From the NCBI GenBank assembly GCA_017745595.1, contig WMBV01000049.1:1-32521 (forward strand): a stretch of 32,521 nt of DNA. Reading direction: 5' to 3'. The DNA is from Bordetella petrii (GTDB lineage: Bacteria > Pseudomonadota > Gammaproteobacteria > Burkholderiales > Burkholderiaceae_B). Every line of letters begins with the position of its first letter. Within the stretch, counting starts at the first letter, position 1. Shown one piece after another: positions 10,024-17,600 of the stretch. Position numbers and translations under genes: made by a program. The notes beneath the pieces are model-generated. The model was not told the DNA's origin and did not search any database. It saw only the letters and a list, made by a program, of their open reading frames with translations.

Positions 10024-11435
10024 TCGCGCTTCGAAGTCGAGGTCGATCCGCAAGGCGCCGATAGCGATCAAGTGGCGGTGACGGGCGGCGTACGCTGCGT
10101 GGCGGCGCTGTGGCCCATGTCGGGGCCAGCGGCGACTACGATTTGCGTTCGACCTATATCATCTTGACAGCCGACGGCGGCCTCTCGGGCGCTTTTGACG
10201 AGGTCTCGTCCGATTTCGCCTTTTTGACGCCGGACCTGACCTATGACTATGGAGTCGGAACGGTCGAGCTGGAATTGGCGCGTAATGATCGCGACTTTGC
10301 CTCGGTTGCGCTGACGCGCAACCAGACGGCGACGGAAAATGGCATCGAGAGCATCGGCATAGCTGCGGGGCATGCCGTCTATGATGCCATCGCCCAGCTT
10401 CCCGGCGATGCCAAGGTCATCCGCGATAGCCTCGATACGCTGTCGGGCGAGGTCCATGCCTCGACTGGGACGGCGCTGATCGAAGACAGCCGCTTCGTGC
10501 GCAAGGCGGCCACCGACCGCGTTCGCGCTGCTTTCGCCACGCCGGGGGCATCCACCGTGCCGGTCCAGGCCTATGGGGCCGCACAGACGCCCACCGAAGT
10601 GGCCGCAAGCGATTCCGGCCCGGTGGTCTGGACACAGGCGTTCGGTTCCTGGGGCTCGACCGATAGCGACGGCAATACAGCCCGCCTGGACCGCGATGCC
10701 AAGGGTTTGCTGATCGGTGCGGACCGACAAGTTGGCGACTGGCGCGTCGGCGTGCTGGCCGGGTACAGCCGCTCGGACTTCAACGCGCACGACCGCGCTT
10801 CTTCGGCTAACAGCGACAATTATCACCTGGGGCTTTCCGGTGGTACGCAATGGGATGCACTCGGGCTGCGCCTAGGCCCGGCCTATACCTGGCACGATAT
10901 CGATACCAAGCGTTCAGTCTTCCTTCCCGGTTTGGATGACAGCACTGGTGCCGGCTACCATGGCGGCACATCGCAGGCCTTCGGCGTGCTGGCGTACCGC
11001 ATCGATGCGGGCCCGCTACAGGTTGAGCCGTACGCCGGCCTGGCCCATGTAGACCTGCGCACCGACGGCTATAGTGAACGGGGCGGGGCTGCGGCGCTCT
11101 CGGGCCGAGGCGGGAGTACGGATGTCACCTTTTCCACGCTGGGCTTGCGTGCCGAGCATCGACTGAGCGCCAGCGCCACAGAGGGCACATTACGTGTTGC
11201 GGCAGGATGGCGGCATGCCTTTGGCGACACCACCCCCACAGCGCGGCACGGTTTTTCCGCGCGTGACACCTTCACCGTCGCGGGCGTGCCGATAGCCAAG
11301 GACAGCGCCGTCGTCGAGGCGGGAATCGATTTGAGCCTGGCTCCAGGCGCCACGTTCGGCTTCTCTTACTCTGGCCAGTTGGCCGGCTCGACCCGGGACC
11401 ATGGAGTGAAGGCGAATTTGATGGTCAGATTTTGA
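10024..11435 (+). pseudogene. Autotransporter remnant: passenger C-terminus plus beta-barrel, truncated and frameshifted
   Basis: A frame starting just after the FHA stop reads SRFEVEVDPQGADSDQVAVTGG, the usual last part of pertactin-like passengers. It then continues in a different frame from about 10092 (TLRGGAVAHVGASGDY..TILTADGG-type), so there is a one-base-class frameshift near 10085-10093. The second frame (first start-like codon GTG 10110) runs 441 residues to TGA 11435. It covers the passenger tail (about residues 1-150) and a complete autotransporter domain (about 165-441) with the GSWGSTDSDGN, GLLIGAD, VLAGYSRS and TWHDIDT motifs, and ends in the expected Phe (LMVRF). There is no signal peptide and no passenger, so it cannot be exported as a type Va autotransporter. 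Most likely it is what remains after recombination deleted the 5' part of an autotransporter gene next to the FHA gene. Confidence 0.8.
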
Positions 11436-11458
11436 ACTGTGAGCGCCTCGAGGCCAGT

Positions 11459-11488
11459 GCTGGGCATCGAGGCTTATCGGTGCCCAGC
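11459..11488. terminator. Terminator-like hairpin between convergent genes
   Basis: GCTGGGCATCGA (11459-11470) pairs with TCGGTGCCCAGC (11477-11488) as a 12-bp stem with one wobble pair and a 6-base loop. It lies between the 3' end of the autotransporter remnant (11435) and the 3' end of the minus-strand gene (11511). No T-tract follows on either strand, so intrinsic termination is not assured; it may stabilise 3' ends instead. Confidence 0.45.
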
Positions 11489-11510
11489 CATCCGCCTTGC
11501 TGCACAATTC

Positions 11511-11864
11511 TTAGCGCAGCAAGGGCGAGTTATATTGCACGGGCGGCGGCCTTTGGGGGAAGGCGGACTGGCCGAACTGGTTGCCCATGCGGTTAGAGGT
11601 GGCAGCTTGATTGAACAGCCCTAAGCGATTAGGACCCTGTTTGGCAATTTCTTCGGCGGCGAGAGCGGGCGCGTCGGGCGCATGGTTCTTGGACGGGGCC
11701 ATTTGCCGGCTCAGGCAATCGTAAGACAAAGCACGATAGCCGCCGACCTCCACGTCGACACATGCTTCCGATAGCGTGCCCGTGCTCGCCACAGACTCGG
11801 TCGCCAGGGCAGGTGCTTGCAACGAAAATGCCCAGAGAAGGGCTATTAAAATGGACAGGCGCAT
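11511..11864 (-). CDS. Small exported protein of unknown function (117 aa)
   Basis: The chosen ATG at 11864 gives a clean signal peptide (MRLSILIALLWAFSLQAPALA, likely cut after ALA). The predicted mature part is about 96 residues. It holds a compact segment with two cysteines (EACVDVEVGGYRALSYDCL, mature residues about 12-30) that could form a disulfide, followed by a low-complexity, Gln/Asn/Pro-rich tail ending NSPLLR. An in-frame ATG at 11894 would add ten residues in front of the signal peptide and is less likely; neither start has a strong ribosome site. A TATACT hexamer at 11898-11903 (minus strand) is only about 34 bases upstream of the chosen start. It is transcribed divergently from the vreA operon. 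I do not recognise the family. The two-cysteine VxGYRxLSYDCL pattern reads like real protein, and the position suggests a secreted product co-regulated with the module. Confidence 0.65.
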   Translation of the reverse strand: MRLSILIALLWAFSLQAPALATESVASTGTLSEACVDVEVGGYRALSYDCLSRQMAPSKNHAPDAPALAAEEIAKQGPNRLGLFNQAATSNRMGNQFGQSAFPQRPPPVQYNSPLLR

Positions 11865-11924
11865 AGTGTGTCCGGGAGATGCGTAAGCGACCATCCCAGT
11901 ATAGGCGCGCTATCTCTTTTTATT

Positions 11925-11942
11925 ATGACGATTTGATGAATC
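11925..11942 (-). promoter_or_regulatory. Candidate PhoB-type direct repeat upstream of the small exported protein
   Basis: On the minus strand GATTCAT-CAAA-TCGTCAT has TTCAT and GTCAT spaced by exactly 11 bases, as in Pho boxes; by hand it matches 12 of 18 consensus positions (CTGTCATAWAWCTGTMAY). It shares the 11-mer ATTCATCAAAT with the pdtA upstream region (14527-14537). The distance to the TATACT hexamer is about 21 bases, longer than the usual 10-11. Weak evidence taken alone. Confidence 0.25.
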
Positions 11943-12021
11943 GATTCGAGTTACCTCGAGCCGACTTGTCTTGAAACTACCAGATCGGCTTGCGGCAAGC
12001 CCTCGCAGCTGTTGGCAGATG

Positions 12022-12055
12022 TTGTCATATTTCTAGAACAAACATTTTGTACCAT
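12022..12055 (+). promoter_or_regulatory. Candidate Pho box and -10 element of the vreAIR operon
   Basis: TTGTCAT-ATTT-CTAGAAC (12022-12039) matches 14 of 18 positions of the PhoB consensus CTGTCATAWAWCTGTMAY by hand count. Ten bases later comes TACCAT (12050-12055), four of six matches to a sigma-70 -10 hexamer. In PhoB-activated promoters the box replaces the -35 and sits about 10-11 bases before the -10, which is what is seen. Transcription would begin near 12062, which rules out the upstream in-frame TTG at 11990 as the vreA start. The homologous P. aeruginosa operon is PhoB-dependent, which supports the call. Confidence 0.5.
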
Positions 12056-12148
12056 TCCCGACTGACTGGATCTGTCGTCCCCGCGTCATCGGCACTTTAC
12101 ACGCAGGCCCATCCTTTGGCTGGTTTGCGCAATGAGGACCGTCAGTTT

Positions 12149-12865
12149 TTGTCTCGAGTCATTTTGTCGGTTGCCCATGTGCGTATTCTTGCCCTGATCG
12201 TCGTGTTTGGCACCGGGGCTGTTGCGACGCGGGCGGGCCTGATTGCTGAGACGGCGCTCGCACAGCCTGCTTCAGTCACGCATGCTCAGGATGCATTTGA
12301 TTTCAATATGCCTCGCTTGCCCCTGGGCGAAGCGCTGACGCGCTACGGTGAAATTACCGGCCGTTCGGTGCTGTACGAAACCGATCAGGCCACCGGTAAG
12401 TTTTCTTCGCCGGTGGATGGTCGGCGCAGCCCGGATGCGGCCATTGCCGCTTTGCTAGCAGGCACCGGCCTGGAGGCGCACGCGAGCGCCGGGCACACCA
12501 TTACGGTGGCGCCCATTGCGTCCAGGCACGATAGGGACAGACCGAGCGCGGCCACCGCCGCGCACATGCGGCAACGACAATGGATCTACGATGGTTATTT
12601 ACAAAATGCAGTCTTTCAGTCGCTGTGCACACGGCCGGATCTTCAGGCCGATCGCCGGCGCATCGTTCTGCGTTTCTCCGTCAACGCCCAACGGCGTCTT
12701 GAGGGCCTGCGCGTGCGAGTCGCCGAGCAGCCCGAACTGGAACCCAAGCTGCGCAAGGTATTGATGACCCTGGCCGTAGATCCTCCGCCTCCCGGGGTGG
12801 AGCAGCCGGTGCTGATGATGATTGAACCGGGCGCGGTGGCGCGGTTCGGCGGCTGTTCCCGGTGA
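12149..12865 (+). CDS. vreA: VreA-like barrel-less cell-surface-signalling protein (STN + TonB-C-terminal-like domain)
   Basis: The signal peptide is RILALIVVFGTGAVATRA onwards, cut near ETALA-QP. A secretin/TonB short N-terminal (STN) domain follows at about residues 50-123 (FDFNMPRLPLGEALTRYGEI, with FSSPVDGRRSPDAAIAALLAG later). STN domains are the periplasmic signalling parts of FecA-type receptors, but here no beta-barrel follows. Residues about 140-230 instead resemble a TonB C-terminal domain (RIVLRFSVNAQRRLEGLRV, then PPPPGVEQPVLMM). This architecture is that of P. aeruginosa VreA, which relays a signal to the anti-sigma VreR. The start is uncertain: TTG 12149 is chosen for the GAGGA at 12134-12138; GTG 12179 also leaves a usable signal peptide. 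The stop overlaps the vreI start by four bases, suggesting translational coupling. Confidence 0.75.
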   Translation: MSRVILSVAHVRILALIVVFGTGAVATRAGLIAETALAQPASVTHAQDAFDFNMPRLPLGEALTRYGEITGRSVLYETDQATGKFSSPVDGRRSPDAAIAALLAGTGLEAHASAGHTITVAPIASRHDRDRPSAATAAHMRQRQWIYDGYLQNAVFQSLCTRPDLQADRRRIVLRFSVNAQRRLEGLRVRVAEQPELEPKLRKVLMTLAVDPPPPGVEQPVLMMIEPGAVARFGGCSR

Positions 12866-13395
12866 GCGGCCAGGGCTTGACGCGCCTGCAGCGTCTGTTG
12901 ATGTCCCGCTACGATGCCTTGAAGGCGCAGATTGCCTATCGCCTGGGTGGTTCGCAAGAGATGGCAGCCGACGCCTTGCACGACGCCTACGTGCGGCTGG
13001 CTTCGCAGGAAAACCTCGATGATGTAAAACATCCCCGGACCTATCTGGTCAATACGGCCGTCAATTCGGCCATTGATCGAATGCGCAAGGATGCGCGCTT
13101 GGTCAGCGACGATGACATCGAAGCCATCTTCGAACAGGCGCGCGACGAGGCCCCCAGCCAAGTGCGCGAACTGCTTGCCCGCGAGCGCATGGAGCAAGTC
13201 ATGGCGGTGCTCAATCAGTTGCCGCCGCGCCAAAGCGAATTGCTCGTGAGCCATCGCGTGCACGGCGAAGACACGGAGGCGCTGGCCAAACGTTGGGGGG
13301 TTTCTGTGCGCATGATTCGACGCGAAATACAGAAGGCCAACGATGCTTGCCTGCTAGCGCTCGAGAAACTAGACCAACAAGATACACAAGAATGA
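12862..13395 (+). CDS. vreI: VreI-like ECF sigma factor (FecI type)
   Basis: It encodes 177 residues, the normal size for ECF sigma factors. Sigma region 2 spans about residues 12-78 (ADALHDAYVRLASQENLDD, PRTYLVNTAVNSAIDRMRKD) and region 4 about 112-165 (LPPRQSELLVSHRVHGED, then the helix-turn-helix LAKRWGVSVRMIRREIQKA). It starts with GTG 12862 inside the vreA stop (GTGA overlap). It should direct RNA polymerase to the exoprotein and transporter promoters once released by the FecR-type protein encoded 73 bases downstream. Closest named relative by context is P. aeruginosa VreI; FecI-family membership is clear, while orthology rests on the neighbours. Confidence 0.85.
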   Translation: MSGQGLTRLQRLLMSRYDALKAQIAYRLGGSQEMAADALHDAYVRLASQENLDDVKHPRTYLVNTAVNSAIDRMRKDARLVSDDDIEAIFEQARDEAPSQVRELLARERMEQVMAVLNQLPPRQSELLVSHRVHGEDTEALAKRWGVSVRMIRREIQKANDACLLALEKLDQQDTQE

Positions 13396-13468
13396 AAGCA
13401 GGCTTTCTTTCCGTGCGGATGGTGCCGTATCGGCGAACTCAAACGTCTATAGTCAGTAGACCCCCGCG

Positions 13469-14476
13469 ATGGACGCCGTAATGCCGCCGATGAAACCCGA
13501 TGCTTTTCCCCCGCCCTCCGGGAACGAGCGCGGCGATGGGCCGGCGCTGCGTCGGCAGGCGCGCGCCTGGGCCATTAAACTCAAGACCGGACGGCCGACC
13601 ACAGCAGACGTGGCCGCGTTTCGGCGTTGGCGCGACCAGAGCCCGGCCCATGCTCAGGCCTGGTCAGCCGCAGCCCGCGACTGGAAGACCGTGGATGAAA
13701 CCGCGCAGGCCTTTGCCGCCAGGGGGCACCGGCATGCGATGAAAGAGGCACCGGTGCGCATGCGCCGCAGGCTGTTTGTGGGTGCGGCGGCGTCGGCCTT
13801 CGGCGCCGTGGCGGTGGTGGGAATCATTCGGCCCCCCTTGGGCTTGTGGCCGTCGTGGTCGGAGCTTGGGGCCGACTACCGCACGGCCACGGGCGAGCAG
13901 CGTACCGTCAGCCTGGGCGAAAACATGCAGGTATCCCTAAATACGCAGACCAGCATCGCGGTAGAAGAGCGGGCCGGCGTGCGGCGTGTGTCGCTGATTG
14001 CGGGCGAAGCGGAGGTTTCCGCCCGCAACGCCCCGTGCGAGTTGGCGGCCGAAGGTTCGCGTCTTGCCATGGAAGACGCCGATATTGAGATCCGCCGCCT
14101 GGCCGATGGATGGGTGCGCTTGCGGTGCCGGCGAGGCAGCGCCCAACTGCACCATCCCACGCGCGTGGTCGCCTTGGAGGCCGGCCAGCAGCTTATGTAC
14201 GATCGCCGATGGGTTCAGGCGCCGGTCGGCCTGCCTCGGGGCGATGACGCGTGGCGCCAGGGTATTGTCGTTTTCGACAATATGCCGCTGGCCGAAGCCG
14301 TCGAAGAAATCAACCGCTATCGGCCTGGCCGGGTAGTTCTGCTCAATGACGCTGCCGCCCACCGGCGCTTTAGCGCTCGGTTGGCGATCACCGCGTTGGA
14401 CGACGCCATCGACTTGCTCGAAGCTGTGCATTCAGTGCATGTGCGTCGCATCGGCGACTTGGTGATATTGAGCTAG
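13469..14476 (+). CDS. vreR: VreR-like FecR-family anti-sigma factor
   Basis: The 335-residue product has the FecR order. A cytoplasmic N-terminal DUF4880-type anti-sigma part (residues about 25-75: ARAWAIKLKTGRPTTADVAAF, with RRWRDQSPAHAQAW) is followed by one membrane segment (about 100-120, after RMRRR) and a periplasmic FecR domain (about 130-230: YRTATGEQRTVSLGENMQV, LNTQTSIAV). The C-terminal part (about 265-335) is STN/DUF4974-like (FDNMPLAEAVEEINRYRPG, IGDLVIL) and is where such proteins meet the receptor's STN domain. ATG 13469 is taken as the start; ATGs at 13481 and 13490 are alternatives and no strong ribosome site separates them. It is the third gene of the vreA-vreI-vreR operon. 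It should hold VreI inactive until VreA signals, probably by regulated proteolysis as in other FecR proteins. Confidence 0.85.
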   Translation: MDAVMPPMKPDAFPPPSGNERGDGPALRRQARAWAIKLKTGRPTTADVAAFRRWRDQSPAHAQAWSAAARDWKTVDETAQAFAARGHRHAMKEAPVRMRRRLFVGAAASAFGAVAVVGIIRPPLGLWPSWSELGADYRTATGEQRTVSLGENMQVSLNTQTSIAVEERAGVRRVSLIAGEAEVSARNAPCELAAEGSRLAMEDADIEIRRLADGWVRLRCRRGSAQLHHPTRVVALEAGQQLMYDRRWVQAPVGLPRGDDAWRQGIVVFDNMPLAEAVEEINRYRPGRVVLLNDAAAHRRFSARLAITALDDAIDLLEAVHSVHVRRIGDLVILS

Positions 14477-14513
14477 TCGGGTTTGGGTTAGCCTATTTGC
14501 GCAGATTGACGGA

Positions 14514-14531
14514 ACGTCATAAATAATTCAT
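14514..14531 (+). promoter_or_regulatory. Candidate PhoB-type direct repeat upstream of pdtA
   Basis: ACGTCAT-AAAT-AATTCAT has GTCAT and TTCAT exactly 11 bases apart with an A/T-only spacer; 13 of 18 consensus positions match by hand. It lies 105 bases before the pdtA ATG in an otherwise empty 159-base gap. No good sigma-70 -10 follows at the usual distance, which would fit a promoter read by the VreI sigma factor with PhoB help, as reported in P. aeruginosa. I could not pick out a convincing VreI -35/-10 pair. Confidence 0.3.
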
Positions 14532-14635
14532 CAAATTTCAGTGCCGCAAAGCGTGGGTTAAACGTCGAGTTGGTAGCCTGAGCCCATTCCAACGGGTTCA
14601 GTTCGCCTTACCGCTCGATCTGGAACTGACTGGAC

Positions 14636-17600
14636 ATGCCCACGCCCACCCACAGCAATCACGTTTTCCCCGGCAGCACGACAAATGGAAAAGGCCATGG
14701 CCGCCAGAGCAGGGGAAGGGCGCCGCGCCTGACGCCGTTGGCTTCGGCGCTCGCGGTGCTGGCCGTTGTGGGCAGCGTTGCGGGTCCGTATGCTCATGCC
14801 CAGCCGCGCCCGTTCAGCGGCGGCTGGATGGCGGCCAAGGGAGCCACGCAAGGGCACGCGGCGGCCACAGGTCGGCTGCCCAACGGCATGCTGGCCGGGG
14901 CCGGGTCGGCGGCGCGCCAACAGCAACAGGCGCGCGCCACGCTGAACCGCTCGGTGCAGAACCTGGGCAGTGCGGCGGCGGCCATTGCCGCCCAGCAGGC
15001 CGCGCAGGCGGCGGCGCGGGCCGCGGCCGCAAATGGACCTTCTGTGCCCGACGGGCTGGCCGAGGGCGGCCTGAAGGTCGATGCCGATCCGCTGACGGCC
15101 GGCTGGCTCAATGCCAAGTCGCCGGTGCAGACCCGGGAGGGCGGTCGCACCACGGTGGCCATCGAGCAGACGGCGGACAAGGCGATCCTGAACTGGGAGA
15201 CGTTCAACGTGGGTCGAAACACCACGGTTGAGTTCCAGCAAAAGCGCACCGACGCGGTGCTCAACCGGGTGAACGACCCGCAGGCGCGCCCGAGCCAAAT
15301 CCAGGGCCAGATCCAGGCCGATGGGACGGTGATGATCGTCAATCGCAATGGCGTGGTGTTCTCGGGCTCCAGCCAGGTCAACGTACGCAACCTGGTGGTG
15401 GCTGCGGCGAAGATCAGCGACGACCAGTTCCGCGACAACGGTTTGTACGGCCCCAACGCCAATACGACCAGTTTTTCCGACGCCCTGGGTGCGGTGCGCG
15501 TCGAGGCGGGCGCGCGGATCCGCACGCACGTACCCGAATCCGTTACGCAGAGCGGCGGCTACGTGCTGCTGCTGGGCCACGACGCCAGCAACGCCGGCGA
15601 CATCGCCACGCACAAGGGCCAGACCGCCTTGGCTGCGGGCGACGACTTTATCATCCGGCGCGGCGTCAGCACCACCGGCAACCAGACCGCCACCACCCAG
15701 GGCAGCGAGATCGCCCCGCAATTCGCCGTCGACAGCACGGCCGGCAGCGTGTCGAATACCGGCCTGATCCTGGCCCGCGAGGGCGACGTCACCCTGGCCG
15801 GGCGCGACGTGCGCCAGGCCGGCGTGGCGGCGGCCACGACCACGGTCAACCGGCGGGGCACGGTGCATCTGCTGAACTCGGTGGGCGACGCGGCCGGCCG
15901 CGTGGTCCTGGGCGAGGGCGCCACCACGGCGGTCCTCATCGACGAGGACGGGCAACAGGCGCTCGACAGCCAGCGCAGCGCCCTCGTCGAGGAATCGGCC
16001 CGCCAGGACAACGACCGCCTGCGCGACGATCCGGGCACGTTCGACAACTATTCGCGCCTGGCCGACCGGCGCGACCAGTCGCGCATCGAAATCGTCTCGG
16101 GCGGCGACGTCGTGTTCGAGCGGGATTCGCTGACCTTGGCCACGGGCGGCCAGATCGTGGCCGACGGACGCGGCAGAGCCCATGTGGCATCCGGCTCGCA
16201 GCTGGACGTCTCGGGCGCGGTGGGCGTGCGCGTGGCGATGGAGTCCAACAATATCGAGGTCAACATCCAGGGCAACGAGCAGCGCGACGCGCCGGTCAAC
16301 CGCGACGACGGCACGCTGAACAATAGCGATGTCTGGATCGACCGCCGCACCCTCATCCATGTGCCGGCTGGCACCGGCGGCTACGAAACCGAACGCTGGT
16401 ACACCGGGGGTGGGCTGCTGGAGGTGGGCGGCTACCTGGACAACCAGGGCCATAGTGTGGGCGAATGGGCCGCCCAGGGCGGCACCGTTCTGCTGGGCGG
16501 CGCGCAGGTCCTTACCCAGCCGGGCTCGATGGTGAACCTGTCCGGCGGCACGCTGGACGTGCAGGCCGGCTACATCCGCCACACCTGGCTACGCGGCGCC
16601 GATGGCCGGCTCTACGATCTGTCGTCGGCGCCGGCGGGCATACTCTATGAGGGACTTTATAGGGGGTACGAGCGCGCCAGCAAGCGCTGGGACCACACTG
16701 AGACCTGGCACAACCCATTGATCGGGCCCCCGCGGCGCTGGGAGCCTGGCTATACCGTTGGTCGCGACGCCGGCCAATTCATCGTCAGCGCCTCCACAGC
16801 CGTGCTCGATGGTGACATCGAGGCCAGGGTCTTCAACGGCGTGCGCCAGACGCGCCCGCGCGCCGCGCTCGACGACGGCTACCTGCAGGCCCAGACCGCC
16901 GTGGCGCGGGCCGGCCAGCTGACGCTGGGCCGCTACGGCGTCCAAGCCAACGAAGCGGGCCTGTACGACGTGGACGTGCGGGTGGGCAGCTATGGCGGCG
17001 CGGCGGCGGGCGTGGGCGTCGGCGTCGGCGACGCGCTGCCGGAAGATCTGCTGGGCACGGCGTGGCTGGATGCTGCGCGGCTGAGCCAGGCCGGGCTGGG
17101 CGGGCTGACATTGCAGACCCGCGGCGCCATCCGCATCGAAAGCGAGCTGAACCTGGCTGATGGCGGGGCGCTGCAGATGGTGGCGGCCGACATCGACATC
17201 GGCGCGGACGTCACCGCGCGCGGCGGCGCCATCGGCGCGACCAACGTGACGGCCGGCGGTGCCGGGCAAGGCATGAGCGGGGTGCTGCTCGACGATGACG
17301 GGCAATCGCGCATCGTGCTGCGCGAAGGGGCCGCGCTCGACGTGCGTGGCGTATGGGTCAATGCCTGGAAGGACGCGGACAGCGACCTCAGCAGGCTGGC
17401 CTACGTGGACGGCGGCGACGTGACGCTGGCCAACACGCATTTCGTGACGCTGGAGCCGGGCAGCCTGATCAACGTTTCCTCCGGCGCGGGGCTGCTGGCC
17501 GATGGCGGCCTGGCGGGCGGGCGCGGCGGCGACGTCGTCCTGCGCACCAATGTGCGCGGCGGCACCGGGGAGTCCGTCAACCAAGCCGCGCTGACGCTGG

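Noticed and set aside
10014-11435. Autotransporter barrel as the natural C-terminus of the first exoprotein (a TpsA-autotransporter fusion).
   Set aside because: The exoprotein has its own normal family C-terminus and stop codon. The barrel belongs to another secretion class and is frameshifted relative to its own passenger tail.
11990-12148. In-frame extension of vreA to a TTG at 11990.
   Set aside because: The extension contains the Pho-box and -10-like promoter elements and lies before the signal peptide.
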